From Sphingobium sp. HWE2-09 (GTDB lineage Bacteria > Pseudomonadota > Alphaproteobacteria > Sphingomonadales > Sphingomonadaceae): DNA of 64,000 nt. Below are positions 51,039-60,297 of this stretch, in pieces (the stretch's first letter is position 1; every line of letters starts with the position of its first letter). Location: positions 1,674,001 through 1,738,000 of the forward strand of contig NZ_JAYKZX010000003.1 of the NCBI RefSeq assembly GCF_035989265.1, given 5' to 3'. The notes beneath the pieces are model-generated. The model had not been told where the DNA came from. It searched no databases and saw nothing but the letters and a program-made list of their open reading frames with translations. A program made the translations under genes and the position numbers.

Positions 51039-51932
51039 TCAATCACCAGGGGCGCGCAACCCCGACAGCCTGTCCACCCGCTCCTGCAGCCAGTCCGCCA
51101 CCGCGCCGATCCGCGCCAGCTTGCGCAGGTCGCCATGCATCACCAGCCAGAAACTGCGTATGATCTCGACCTGCTCGGCCATCAGCGGGACAAGGCCGGG
51201 GTCGCGCCGCGCGATGAAGTCGGGCAGCACGCCGATTCCCGCGCCATCGGCGATCATCCGCTGCTGCATGATGATGCTGGTCGATCGCAACGTCGCCTCT
51301 AGTCCCGCCTCCACCTCGTCCAGATAATCCAGTTCGGGCGAAAAGATGAACTCCGGCACATAACCGACCAGCACATGGTCGCGCAGGTCCGCAGGCACCG
51401 CCGCACGCCCGGCCCGCGCCAGATAGGCGGGCGACGCATAAAGATGCAGCCGATAATCCCCCAGCCGCCGCACCGTCAGCCGCCCGCGCTGCGGCCGCGC
51501 CAGCATCACCGCCATGTCCGCTTCCCGGTTCGACGGATTGAGGAAGCCGGACGCCGTCACCAGATCCAGCCGGATGCCCGGATGCCGCCGGTTGAAATCG
51601 CCCATCCCCGGCGCCAGCACCCAGGTGCCGAACCCTTCGGCCACCGACAGGCGCACCTGCCCCGCCAGCCGATGTTCCTGCCCCTTCACATCCTCCATCG
51701 CCGCCAGCGCCGCGCTTTCCGCCCCCTCCGCATGGCGGAGCAGCGCCTGCCCCCGCGCCGTCAGCGTCCGCTCCCCTGCGCCCAGTTCGAACAATTCGGC
51801 GTCCAGCGCCTTTTCCAGCCGCGCCAGCCGCCGCGCGATGGTGGTCGCGTCGATCCCCAGCGCGCGGGCGGCAGGCGCCACCTTGCGCGCCCGGGCGACC
51901 GCCAGAAATACCCTGAGATCGTCCCAATCGAA
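51039..51932 (-). CDS. LysR-family transcriptional regulator
   Basis: 297 residues from 'MFDWDDLRVFLAVARARKVA' at 51932. Winged helix-turn-helix in residues 4-62 ('AARALGIDATTIARRLARLE'), then a co-inducer domain. Divergent from the acyl-CoA dehydrogenase gene with about 155 bp between starts, so it may control branched-chain acyl-CoA breakdown. A TTGCAAATTTGCA-like palindrome (TGCAAATTTGCA, 51949-51960) near its start could be an operator. Confidence 0.9.
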   Translation of the reverse strand, partial: FDWDDLRVFLAVARARKVAPAARALGIDATTIARRLARLEKALDAELFELGAGERTLTARGQALLRHAEGAESAALAAMEDVKGQEHRLAGQVRLSVAEGFGTWVLAPGMGDFNRRHPGIRLDLVTASGFLNPSNREADMAVMLARPQRGRLTVRRLGDYRLHLYASPAYLARAGRAAVPADLRDHVLVGYVPEFIFSPELDYLDEVEAGLEATLRSTSIIMQQRMIADGAGIGVLPDFIARRDPGLVPLMAEQVEIIRSFWLVMHGDLRKLARIGAVADWLQERVDRLSGLRAPGD

Positions 51933-51948
51933 CATGCGCCCGCCACTC

Positions 51949-51960
51949 TGCAAATTTGCA
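51949..51960. promoter_or_regulatory. Palindrome TGCAAATTTGCA, candidate LysR site
   Basis: Perfect 12-bp palindrome 17 bp upstream of the LysR start codon. The divergent gap also contains TTGCAATAACG. T-N11-A spacing required for a classic LysR box was not verified. Confidence 0.4.
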
Positions 51961-52088
51961 GCCCGTTCATGCACAACTCCGCCATTGCTTGCAATAACGC
52001 GACGTTGCTAGAAGCGATCATGAAGGCGATCCTGCCGCGCTGCGCCATCATCGGCGCGCGCCGGACAGGATTGCGGAGTATGGAGAGC

Positions 52089-53231
52089 ATGACCCAGTTC
52101 GACCTGACGGAGGATCAGCGCGCCATCCAGGACATGGCCCGGCGCTTCACCGCCGACGCGATCACGCCCCACGCCGCCGAGTGGGACGAAAAGCATATCT
52201 TCCCCCGCGACACGATCCGCGCGGCGGCGGACCTGGGCTTTGGCGGCATCTATGTGTCGGAAGAATCGGGCGGCATCGGCCTTGGCCGATTGGAAGCCGC
52301 ACTGATCATGGAAGCGATGGCCTATGGCTGCCCCTCCACCAGCGCCTTCATTTCGATCCACAATATGGGTGCCTGGATGATCGACCGCTTCGGCAGCCAA
52401 GCGCTCAAGGACGCATATCTCCCCGACCTCGTCCCCATGACCCGCATGGCCAGCTATTGCCTGACCGAAGCGGGCGCCGGGTCGGACGCCGCCGCGCTCA
52501 AGACCAAGGCGGTGCGCGACGGCGACCATTATGTCGTCACCGGTTCCAAGCAGTTCATTTCCGGCGGCGGCGAAAATGACATTTATGTCGTCATGGTCCG
52601 CACCGGGGAAGACGGCCCCAAAGGCATCAGCTGCCTCGTCATCGAGAAGGATATGGCGGGCGTCAGCTTCGGCGCGCAGGAACGCAAATTGGGCTGGCAC
52701 AGCCAACCCACCGCGCAGGTCAATTTCGACGCCGTGCGCGTACCCGTCGGAAACCTGGTCGGCGCCGAAGGCGAAGGCTTTCGCATCGCGATGATGGGTC
52801 TGGACGGCGGCCGCCTCAATATCGGCGCCTGTTCTCTGGGCGGCGCGCAACGCTGCATCGATGAAAGCCTGCGCTATACCAAGGATCGCAAGCAGTTCGG
52901 CCAATCGATCGCCGATTTCCAGAACACCCAATTCACCCTGGCAGACATGCAGACCGAATTGGAAGCCGCTCGCACGCTGCTCTACGCCGCCGCGGTCAAG
53001 GTGACCGACAACGCCCCCGACAAGACCCGCTTCGCCGCCATGGCGAAACGCTTCGCGACCGACACCGGATCGTCTGTGGCCGACCGCGCGCTGCAACTCC
53101 ATGGCGGCTACGGCTATCTGATGGACTATCCCATCGAACGCCTCTGGCGCGACCTGCGCGTCCATTCCATCCTGGAAGGCACCAACCAGGTCATGCGCAT
53201 GATCGTCGCGCGGGATATGTTGCGGGACTGA
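52089..53231 (+). CDS. Acyl-CoA dehydrogenase (isobutyryl-CoA dehydrogenase-like)
   Basis: 380 residues from the ATG at 52089 (GGAG 10 bases upstream). 'YCLTEAGAGSDAAALKTKA' binds FAD/substrate; the catalytic glutamate lies in 'HSILEGTNQVMRM' near the C-terminus; 'QLHGGYGYLMDYPIERLWRD' is diagnostic. Given the neighbouring 3-hydroxyisobutyryl-CoA hydrolase and mmsB genes, isobutyryl-CoA from valine is the likely substrate. Confidence 0.93.
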   Translation: MTQFDLTEDQRAIQDMARRFTADAITPHAAEWDEKHIFPRDTIRAAADLGFGGIYVSEESGGIGLGRLEAALIMEAMAYGCPSTSAFISIHNMGAWMIDRFGSQALKDAYLPDLVPMTRMASYCLTEAGAGSDAAALKTKAVRDGDHYVVTGSKQFISGGGENDIYVVMVRTGEDGPKGISCLVIEKDMAGVSFGAQERKLGWHSQPTAQVNFDAVRVPVGNLVGAEGEGFRIAMMGLDGGRLNIGACSLGGAQRCIDESLRYTKDRKQFGQSIADFQNTQFTLADMQTELEAARTLLYAAAVKVTDNAPDKTRFAAMAKRFATDTGSSVADRALQLHGGYGYLMDYPIERLWRDLRVHSILEGTNQVMRMIVARDMLRD

Positions 53232-53232
53232 T

Positions 53233-53307
53233 ATCCCCTCTCCCCTGGGGGGAGAGGGTTGCGAAGACTTGGCAGCCTGCTGCCTAGTCGTAGCTGGGAG
53301 AGGGGGC
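53233..53307. repeat. Family-3 repeat, copy A (degenerate)
   Basis: Contains CCCCTCTCCCCTGGGGGGAG followed by GCGAAGACTTGGCAGCCTGC and ends in GGGAGAGGGGG. Aligns in the same order with 37830-37903 but with many changes. Confidence 0.65.
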
Positions 53308-53321
53308 GATGCGCCAAGCCA

Positions 53322-53395
53322 TCCCCCTCTCCAACTCCGCCTAGGCGCGTACCGCGCCAAGGCTGCGTATCCTCTCCCCGGGAGGGGAGAGGATA
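53322..53395. repeat. Family-3 repeat, copy B, inverted
   Basis: Contains CCAACTCCGCCTAGGCGCGT, GCCAAGGCTGCGTATCC and the palindrome CTCTCCCCGGGAGGGGAGAG. Reverse complement of the family seen at 37830-37903; together with copy A it fills the gap before the hydrolase gene. Confidence 0.8.
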
Positions 53396-53403
53396 GGAAG
53401 ATA

Positions 53404-54483
53404 ATGACCGACCAAGTCCTGACCATCATCGACCGCGCCATCGGCCGCATCCGCCTGAACCGGCCCAGGGCGATCCACGCCCTTACCCCGGATATGTGCG
53501 CCGCGATCAACGACGCGCTGCTGGCCTGGCGCGATGACGACGCCGTCACCGCGATCATGATCGATCACCTCCCCGCCGCCGACGGCGATCCCAAACTCTC
53601 CCGCGGCTTTTGCGCAGGCGGCGACATCGCCCTGATCGCCAACAGCGCCAAGGCCGATTGCGTCGAGGCGGAGCGCTTTTTCACCCTCGAATATCGCATG
53701 AACCATCTGCTGTTCGTCTATCCCAAGCCGATCGTCGCCTTCATCGACGGCATCGTCATGGGCGGCGGCGTGGGCCTCTCCCTCCCTGCCCGCTTCCGCG
53801 TCGCGACCGAACGCACCACCTTCGCCATGCCGGAAACCGGCATCGGCCTGTTCCCCGATGTCGGCGGCGGCTGGTTCCTGCCCCGCCTGCCCGGCCGCGT
53901 GGGCGCGTGGCTGGCGGTGACGGGCGCACGGATCGACGGCGCGGATTGCGCCGCCATCGGCATTGCCACCCATTATATGCCATCGGCCAAGGTGGACGCG
54001 GTCAAGGCCCGCATCCTGGCCGACCCGCTGGGTCTGGACGAGATATTGGACGAGAATGCGGAAACCCCGCCCCCTTCGACCCTGGCCGCGAACCGCGACG
54101 CGATCGACCGGCTTTTCGCCTCCGACCGCGCAGAGGATATCGTCGCGGCGCTCCAGGCCGATGGCGGCGACTGGGCGCAAAAGCAACTGTCGGTGATCGC
54201 CACCAAATCGCCCCAGACCATCAAGGTCGCCCTGCGCCAGTTGGTCGAAGGCGCGGCCAAGCCCGATTTCGCCGCGAACATGGCGATGGAATATGGCCTC
54301 GCCTGCGCAGTCATCCGCCGTCCCGATTTCGTGGAAGGCGTGCGCGCCGTCATCTTCGACAAGGACAATGCCCCGGCCTGGACCCCGGCCACGCTGGAAG
54401 ATGTCAGCGACGCGATGATCGACACGATCTTCGCGCCGCTGCCTGCCCACAGGCAGTGGACGCCCATAGCGTCCGGCGGCTGA
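53404..54483 (+). CDS. 3-hydroxyisobutyryl-CoA hydrolase (crotonase superfamily)
   Basis: 359 residues from the ATG at 53404; longer frames translate the preceding repeat. Crotonase oxyanion-hole motifs 'SRGFCAGGDIALI' and 'IVMGGGVGLSLPARFRV', and the hydrolase-specific 'MPETGIGLFPDVGGGWFLPR'. Releases CoA from 3-hydroxyisobutyryl-CoA in valine breakdown. The longer C-terminal part, compared with enoyl-CoA hydratases, fits this class. Confidence 0.92.
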   Translation: MTDQVLTIIDRAIGRIRLNRPRAIHALTPDMCAAINDALLAWRDDDAVTAIMIDHLPAADGDPKLSRGFCAGGDIALIANSAKADCVEAERFFTLEYRMNHLLFVYPKPIVAFIDGIVMGGGVGLSLPARFRVATERTTFAMPETGIGLFPDVGGGWFLPRLPGRVGAWLAVTGARIDGADCAAIGIATHYMPSAKVDAVKARILADPLGLDEILDENAETPPPSTLAANRDAIDRLFASDRAEDIVAALQADGGDWAQKQLSVIATKSPQTIKVALRQLVEGAAKPDFAANMAMEYGLACAVIRRPDFVEGVRAVIFDKDNAPAWTPATLEDVSDAMIDTIFAPLPAHRQWTPIASGG

Positions 54484-54625
54484 TCCTGTCCTATCGCAAC
54501 CGGCTTTGGTAGGATGGCGCACCGCATCGCCCCATCCCGCCACCCGGTTTCCGATAGGATCACGCCACCGCAACAATATGTCAAAATTTGCGGGAAATAT
54601 GCGAAGTTAAGCGGAAGAGGATAGA

Positions 54626-55513
54626 ATGATGAGCCTGACGATCGCCTTCATCGGCCTTGGCAATATGGGCGGCGGCATGGCCGCCAACCTGCTGAAAAAC
54701 GGTTATGCCGTCCGCGCCTTCGACCTGTCGGAAGAGGCGCTCGCCAAGGCGGAAGGCCATGGCGCCGTCCGCGCCACAAGCGCCGCCGATGCCGTGACCG
54801 GCGCCGATGCCGTGGTGACGATGCTGCCTGCGGGCAAGCATGTCGAAAGCGTCTATGGCGATCAGGTCTTCGGCGCGGCCAGGCCAGGCGCGCTCTTTCT
54901 CGACTGCTCGACCATCGACGTCGCCACCGCCCGCCGCGTGATCGAAGCGGCGACGGCACAGGGCTTCGAGATGGTCGATGCCCCCGTCTCCGGCGGCATC
55001 GCCGCGGCCAATGGCGGCACCCTCACCTTCATGGTCGGCGGCGCGGACGCCGCCTTCGCAAAGGCCAAGCCGATCCTGTCCGCCATGGGCAAGGCCGTGA
55101 TTCATGCCGGTAGCGCCGGCAATGGCCAAGCCGCCAAAATCTGCAACAACATGCTGCTCGGCGCAACCATGGTCGCCACCTGCGAGAGCTTCGCCATGGC
55201 GAAGAAACTCGGCCTCGACCCGCAGACTTTCTACGATATCTCCAGCGTCTCGTCAGGCCAAAGCTGGTCGATGACCAGCTACTGCCCCGTCCCCGGCGTC
55301 GGCCCGCAATCGCCATCCGACACCGGCTATCAGGGCGGCTTTGCCGTCGGCCTGATGCTCAAGGACTTGAAGCTGGCAACAGAAGCGGCGGCCTTGGTCG
55401 GCGCGTCCGTGCCCATGGGCAACACCGCCGAAGCGCTCTACCAGATGCTCGCCAACCAGGGCGAAGCCGCCCGCGACTTCTCCCTGATGATTGAGATGCT
55501 GGAGGGGAAGTAA
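54626..55513 (+). CDS. mmsB: 3-hydroxyisobutyrate dehydrogenase
   Basis: 295 residues. NAD motif 'FIGLGNMGGGMAANL' at residues 8-22, substrate-binding 'DAPVSGGIAAANGGTL', catalytic lysine in 'GNGQAAKICNNMLLG' around residue 171. Oxidises 3-hydroxyisobutyrate to methylmalonate semialdehyde. GAAGAGGATAGA precedes a double ATG. The 140-bp gap upstream (54484-54625) is AT-richer and may contain its own promoter. Confidence 0.95.
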   Translation: MMSLTIAFIGLGNMGGGMAANLLKNGYAVRAFDLSEEALAKAEGHGAVRATSAADAVTGADAVVTMLPAGKHVESVYGDQVFGAARPGALFLDCSTIDVATARRVIEAATAQGFEMVDAPVSGGIAAANGGTLTFMVGGADAAFAKAKPILSAMGKAVIHAGSAGNGQAAKICNNMLLGATMVATCESFAMAKKLGLDPQTFYDISSVSSGQSWSMTSYCPVPGVGPQSPSDTGYQGGFAVGLMLKDLKLATEAAALVGASVPMGNTAEALYQMLANQGEAARDFSLMIEMLEGK

Positions 55514-55527
55514 CGCCCTCCCTTATG

Positions 55528-55555
55528 CTGTTCCCCGGCGCAGGCCGGGGAACAG
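55528..55555. terminator. Bidirectional terminator-like palindrome (family-1 single arm)
   Basis: CTGTTCCCCGG-CGCAGG-CCGGGGAACAG, an 11-bp stem between convergent mmsB and dipeptidase genes. Confidence 0.75.
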
Positions 55556-55564
55556 CCTCTCAGC

Positions 55565-56797
55565 TCACGTCCCCTTCCCCGCCTCCGCCGCGGCCAGCAC
55601 GCGCAGCACATTGCCGGACCAGACTTTCTGAACGTCCGCCTGGCTATAACCCGCCTTGAGCAGGGCGGCCGTGATCTTGGGCAAATCGACCACATCCTCC
55701 AGCCCCACGACACCGCCGCCGCCATCCCAATCGGCACCGATGCCGACATGGTCGGGACCGACGACCTTTAGCGCATGGAGCATATGCGCCATGAAATCGT
55801 CGAAGGTCGCCCGGTCCGTCTCGGGATAGAGCCGGTCGATCTCCTGCCGCTTCGCCAGCAATTCGGCGCGCTTTTCCGGCGTCAGCTTGGCGTCTTCGCG
55901 CATCTGCCCCATCAGCGCCTTCATCGCCTCCTGCCGCTGCGGATTGGGCTTGGACGCGCGCAGATAGCCGCCATAGGCGTTCATCTGGATCACCCCGCCC
56001 TTGGCCGCCAGAGCTTTGAGATGCTCGTCATCGACATTGCGCGGATGATCGTAGATCGCCTTGCACCCCGAATGGGTCAGCAGCACCGGCGTGGTCGACA
56101 ACGCCAGCAGATCGTCCAGCACCTGATCCGAACTATGCGACCCATCGGGCACGACACCCAGGCGGTTCATGGCCTTGAGCAACTCCTTGCCCAGCGGACT
56201 CAGCCCGCCATAGCGCGGCTTCTTCGACGGGTCGGTCGAACTGTCGGCGAACTGGTTATGCGCGAAATGGGCAAAGCCCGACACCCGCACACCCATGTCG
56301 TAGAAGGTCTTGAGCAGCGACACGTCCTCGCCCAGCGGATAGGCGTTCTCGATTGACAGATAGACGACCCGCTTGCCCGCCGCCGCGATCGGCGCGGCGT
56401 CCTTCGCTTCCAAAGCCAGCGCGAAATTGGCCGGGTCCGCCGCCACCATGTTGCGGATCGACAGGCCGCGCAGGATCGCAAAGTCGCGCATCTTCTGGAA
56501 CGCCTCGACCGTCAGCGGCCCTTGCGGCGTGTAGATTGCCCAGAAGCCGCCATCCAGCCCGCCCTTCTTCATGCGCGGCAGGTCCACCTGCGTATAGTCG
56601 CTATGGACGCCATGCTCCTCCTCAATCGACCAGCCGGGGAGGTCCAGCGATGCGGGCGTGTCGAGATGGCTGTCCAGCGTCAGCAGCCGCTGGTGCAGTT
56701 GATACTCCTTCTTCGACACGACCGGCGCTTCCGCCTGTGCGGTCAGCGGGAGCAGCGCCGCTGCCGCCACCCCCATCATCCATGCAGCCCGCATCAA
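55565..56797 (-). CDS. Membrane dipeptidase (peptidase M19), exported
   Basis: 410 residues. Signal peptide MMRAAWMMGVAAAALLPLTA cut near AQA. Zinc ligands visible in 'TLDSHLDTP' (H, D), 'YLSIENAYPLG' (E) and 'LLTHSGCKAIYDHPRNV' (H); 'GIGADWDGGGG' closes the site. Family members hydrolyse L-D or L-L dipeptides and some beta-lactams. Its ATG overlaps the TGA of the TonB receptor (ATGA), so uptake and hydrolysis look coupled. Confidence 0.94.
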   Translation of the reverse strand: MMRAAWMMGVAAAALLPLTAQAEAPVVSKKEYQLHQRLLTLDSHLDTPASLDLPGWSIEEEHGVHSDYTQVDLPRMKKGGLDGGFWAIYTPQGPLTVEAFQKMRDFAILRGLSIRNMVAADPANFALALEAKDAAPIAAAGKRVVYLSIENAYPLGEDVSLLKTFYDMGVRVSGFAHFAHNQFADSSTDPSKKPRYGGLSPLGKELLKAMNRLGVVPDGSHSSDQVLDDLLALSTTPVLLTHSGCKAIYDHPRNVDDEHLKALAAKGGVIQMNAYGGYLRASKPNPQRQEAMKALMGQMREDAKLTPEKRAELLAKRQEIDRLYPETDRATFDDFMAHMLHALKVVGPDHVGIGADWDGGGGVVGLEDVVDLPKITAALLKAGYSQADVQKVWSGNVLRVLAAAEAGKGT

Positions 56798-59205
56798 ATT
56801 TCCCCCGAAATGGTGAACTGGAAGGTCCGCGGCGACAGCGGACGGAAATTGCCGTCCCCCGTCACCGCGGCCGAGATGTAGGACAGCGTATCCTTGTCGA
56901 AGATATTATCAATGTTGAACCGCGCCTTCACGCCCTTGACCGGACCCAGGCTGAAGCCGTCGCCGATATCGACATAGGCGCTGAAGACGGTGAAGCCCGG
57001 TACGCTGGACCCGGCCGCGTTGGTAAAGGTCGACCATCGCCTGGAGGTATATTTGCCCGAGATATTGGCCACCAGCCAGGTCGCCGGTTCAACCGTCACG
57101 CCGCCGCTGACGATCCATTTGGCGCTGTCGGGAATATATTTGCCGCTGATCAGGATGGGCGTGGACGCGGCGATATCATCTTGGAATTTGGCATTATTAT
57201 AGGTGACGTTGACATTGCCGTAGGCCAGCCCGTCGAGGAAGGACGGCTTGTAGGTGCCGGCGAATTCCACGCCATAGGAACGCACCCGGCCGACATTCTG
57301 GAAGAAGGTTTCGGTCGATGCACCGCCCCCTGGCACGAAGCTTGTAATCGACTGGATGCGATTCTGGAACTTGGTGTAGAACGCTGCCAGCGATGCATAG
57401 ACCTGCCCCTGATTGGTGCGGATGCCCAGTTCCATATTTTTCGACCGTTCGGGCTTGGGCTGGGGCACCAGCCCGCCGCCCGGCCGGATGACGGAGAAGA
57501 TGTCGTCCATCCCTTTTGGCAGCGCCATATTTTCGGCATAGGACGCGAATATCTGGGTCCGGCCGTCGAACTTGTAGAGCAGGCCCGCCATCGGCAGGAA
57601 CATATCCTGATAATGGGCGGTGTTTGACTGTGGGCCATAGCCCGCGATTCCCCTGGTTGCGGTCCCGGTGCCGGTCGTGCGGTAATAATCGTCGAAATCG
57701 CGATACCCGCGATAGGCATAATCCATCAGCAGCCCCTTGAAGCCAAGGTCCAGAACCAGCCGATCCTCAGCCAGCTTCAGCGTGTCTTTAAGGAAGACCT
57801 GAAGCGTATCGCGCTTCGAACGATAGTCGCGGCGCAAATAGACCAGTTCGTCCAGATTGGGTGCTGCATCGGGCGCACCGTTCAGCGTATTGTATCGGGC
57901 CTGCGTGCGATGATATTTATCGACTTCGGCCCACAGGCCGGTTTCGACCGTGTTGGCGCCCATTTCCCAGTGCAGCTTGGTGGTGATACCATAACGATCG
58001 CCGCCTACGCCCGACAGGCCATATTGAATGCCTTTGGGCGCGACAACTGACAGGCCCGCATCAGCCTGATAGCGATAGCGCAAAAAGCTGTTGAGCAGTG
58101 CCCCCGTTGTCCCGCGCGTCGTGCTGCCATAGGCGTCGGGCGACACGCCGTAACCGTCCTTGTCTTCCCAATAGAGGGTCGATTCTGCCCACACGCCTTC
58201 GGCAATGCCGGCATGGAAGGTCGCGCCATATAGTTTGTCCTTACGCACGTTGATGGCCAGATTATAGACTGCGGTATAGGCGCTGCTCGAATAAGGGATG
58301 CCCGGCGCGGTCGGCGCAAAGCCGGGGGTCGTGTTAGGCACATTTTCGATATAAGCGAAATCGCGACCGCACTGGCCCAGCGCGTTCCTGGCCGTGCAAT
58401 TATACTGTGCCCGCGTGACCGTGGGAGAATCATAGTCGAAGAAGTCGTTCGAGACGAATTTGAACCGTGCCCAGCTATCGCCGCCCAGATCCGCATGGAT
58501 CTGCCCTTCCCAATGTTCGCGATCCACTGAACCCGGGCCACGCCACAGATCGGTGTTCAGCTTTGTGCGGCTGACATAGGCGCGGAACGGGCCGACTTGG
58601 CCCGTGCTGGCGCGGATGAAGGTGCGCTTCATCTCGAAATCGCCGAAGCTCTGGGACACGAACAGGCCCATCTCTTCCTGTGGCGCGATGCTGTTATATT
58701 GCACCACCGGGCCAAGCGTCGAATAGCTGGGCAGACCCACATCGCCTGCGCCGACGGAGGCTTCCACCACGCCCAGATTTTCATTGTCGACATAGCGGAA
58801 GACCGGGCTGCCCCCGAAGGCGTCGCTGCGACCAGTCGGAATGCCATCGACCACGAAGCCGATCTGGTCGAGGTTGAAGGCGCGGGTCTGGACGCTGTTG
58901 CCGAACTCATAAAGCCCCAGCGCGCCGTCGGTCTGCACGTTGAAACCGGGCAGTTGCTCCAGCATCTTGAGGCCCGAAATGCCCGAGGGTGCCGACAGCA
59001 ACGCTTCTCGCGTCACGGCTACGACATTGCTCACCTTGTCCTCACCGATCGCTTCGGCGGATTGCGAGATGCGGCGGCCAGTGACGGTGATCGTCTCGTC
59101 GCCCTCCCCCACCGGCTCCTGTGCATGGGCCGTACTGAGGGCGCCAGCAGCGCAGGCGATCAGCAGCGCCGCGCGCGAGGAACGACGGATGGACGAGAAG
59201 GACAT
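56794..59205 (-). CDS. TonB-dependent receptor
   Basis: 803 residues. Signal peptide ends 'STAHAQEP'; a TonB box-like 'DETITVTGRRIS' follows; plug domain to about residue 200; 22-strand barrel ending 'RTFQFTISGEI'. Takes up a large nutrient at the outer membrane with energy from TonB. The coupled periplasmic dipeptidase suggests a peptide or peptide-linked substrate, but this is inference. Its 5' leader (59219-59328) can form a long-range helix. Confidence 0.93.
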   Translation of the reverse strand: MSFSSIRRSSRAALLIACAAGALSTAHAQEPVGEGDETITVTGRRISQSAEAIGEDKVSNVVAVTREALLSAPSGISGLKMLEQLPGFNVQTDGALGLYEFGNSVQTRAFNLDQIGFVVDGIPTGRSDAFGGSPVFRYVDNENLGVVEASVGAGDVGLPSYSTLGPVVQYNSIAPQEEMGLFVSQSFGDFEMKRTFIRASTGQVGPFRAYVSRTKLNTDLWRGPGSVDREHWEGQIHADLGGDSWARFKFVSNDFFDYDSPTVTRAQYNCTARNALGQCGRDFAYIENVPNTTPGFAPTAPGIPYSSSAYTAVYNLAINVRKDKLYGATFHAGIAEGVWAESTLYWEDKDGYGVSPDAYGSTTRGTTGALLNSFLRYRYQADAGLSVVAPKGIQYGLSGVGGDRYGITTKLHWEMGANTVETGLWAEVDKYHRTQARYNTLNGAPDAAPNLDELVYLRRDYRSKRDTLQVFLKDTLKLAEDRLVLDLGFKGLLMDYAYRGYRDFDDYYRTTGTGTATRGIAGYGPQSNTAHYQDMFLPMAGLLYKFDGRTQIFASYAENMALPKGMDDIFSVIRPGGGLVPQPKPERSKNMELGIRTNQGQVYASLAAFYTKFQNRIQSITSFVPGGGASTETFFQNVGRVRSYGVEFAGTYKPSFLDGLAYGNVNVTYNNAKFQDDIAASTPILISGKYIPDSAKWIVSGGVTVEPATWLVANISGKYTSRRWSTFTNAAGSSVPGFTVFSAYVDIGDGFSLGPVKGVKARFNIDNIFDKDTLSYISAAVTGDGNFRPLSPRTFQFTISGEI

Positions 59206-59218
59206 GCAAAGGCTCCCT

Positions 59219-59328
59219 GTTTCACAACGAGCCGATCAGGTGACGCGTGCGCGCCGCATCCCTCCCTGGACGATGAAGGCGGATGCATCGTTGCGGCCGC
59301 CGCCTGTCCATTAGTTGTCTTGTGAAAC
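59219..59328 (-). ncRNA. Structured leader of the TonB-receptor mRNA (candidate)
   Basis: Read on the minus strand, GTTTCACAA (59328-59320) and TTGTGAAAC (59227-59219) pair perfectly over 9 bp, closing a 92-nt loop that ends just before the ribosome site CAGGGAG. Inside, GGCGG can pair with CCGCC and, alternatively, GCATCC with GGATGC; the two overlap, as in a switch. No known riboswitch consensus was recognised. Confidence 0.45.
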
Positions 59329-59347
59329 GAGAGTGTCGGGGAACTCC

Positions 59348-59381
59348 GCCATAGGCCAATGAGATTTTCTGGGCCTATGGC
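59348..59381. promoter_or_regulatory. 10-bp inverted repeat between enoyl-CoA hydratase and TonB receptor
   Basis: GCCATAGGCC (59348-59357) and GGCCTATGGC (59372-59381) with a 14-nt spacer. It could be a terminator for the hydratase or an operator for the receptor operon. AT-rich DNA between 59382 and 59415 may hold the promoter. Confidence 0.5.
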
Positions 59382-59433
59382 AGAATAATCAATATCTTAC
59401 GCAAGATTTCAGGGCGTAACCGCTTTGTTGCGA

Positions 59434-60213
59434 TCAGCGCCCTTTCCAGACCCCCGGCCGCTTTTCGACGAAGGCGGTCATGCCTTCCTTCTTGTCTTCC
59501 GTCGCGGTCAATATCTGGAACAGGCGGCGTTCGGTCAGCAGTCCCTGCGCCAGTCCGGTTTCGAAGGCGATGTTCACCATCTCCTTGTTCACCATCGTCG
59601 CCATCGGCGGCATGGCAGCGATCGCGGCGGCGGTCTTGAGCGCTTCGTCCAGTAGATCAGCGGCTGGCACGATGCGGCTTACCAGGCCCGACCGTTCGGC
59701 TTCGGCGGCGTCCATCATCCGGCCGGTCAGGCATAGCTCCATCGCCTTGGCCTTGCCCACGGCGCGGGTCAGGCGCTGCGACCCGCCCATGCCAGGCGCC
59801 ACACCCAGCTTGATTTCGGGCTGGCCGAACTTGGCGGTGTCGCCCGCCAGGATGAAGTCCGCCATCATCGCCAGTTCGCACCCGCCACCCAACGCAAAGC
59901 CCTGCACCGCCGCGATCCATGGCTTGCGGGTGGCGACGACGCCGGTCTGCCAGCCGGAGAAGAAGTCCTGCAGGAAGAAGTCCGCCGCGTCCTTGTCCAC
60001 CATTTCCTTGATGTCGGCGCCTGCGGCGAACGCCTTTTCGCCGCTGCCGGTCAACACTGCGCAACGCTGGGTCGCGTCGGCATCATAGGCGCCGAAGGCC
60101 GCGCTCAGTTCCTGCAAGACCTGGCTGTTGAGCGCGTTCAAGGCTTGCGGCCGGTTGAGCGTGATCAGCGTCACCGCGCCGCGCTGCTCCACCAGGATCG
60201 TTTCATAGGTCAT
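59434..60213 (-). CDS. Enoyl-CoA hydratase
   Basis: 259 residues from the ATG at 60213 (AAGGAG upstream). '[18 protein letters not shown]' and '[17 protein letters not shown]' form the oxyanion hole; the two catalytic glutamates are expected in 'CELAM' and '[17 protein letters not shown]'. Hydrates 2-enoyl-CoAs; with the acyl-CoA dehydrogenase and hydroxyisobutyryl-CoA hydrolase it can complete the methacrylyl-CoA step of valine breakdown. Confidence 0.95.
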   Translation of the reverse strand: MTYETILVEQRGAVTLITLNRPQALNALNSQVLQELSAAFGAYDADATQRCAVLTGSGEKAFAAGADIKEMVDKDAADFFLQDFFSGWQTGVVATRKPWIAAVQGFALGGGCELAMMADFILAGDTAKFGQPEIKLGVAPGMGGSQRLTRAVGKAKAMELCLTGRMMDAAEAERSGLVSRIVPAADLLDEALKTAAAIAAMPPMATMVNKEMVNIAFETGLAQGLLTERRLFQILTATEDKKEGMTAFVEKRPGVWKGR

Positions 60214-60297
60214 CGCCATCTCCTTATCGATTTGGGATCGGTCTATGGGCATGGGCGGCACTATGCCAGCCCCAGCGCGCCCGCATTTGCACCGAAC

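Noticed and set aside
52008..53558. 516-codon open frame antisense to the acyl-CoA dehydrogenase
   Set aside because: Shadow of a conserved gene and a repeat region.
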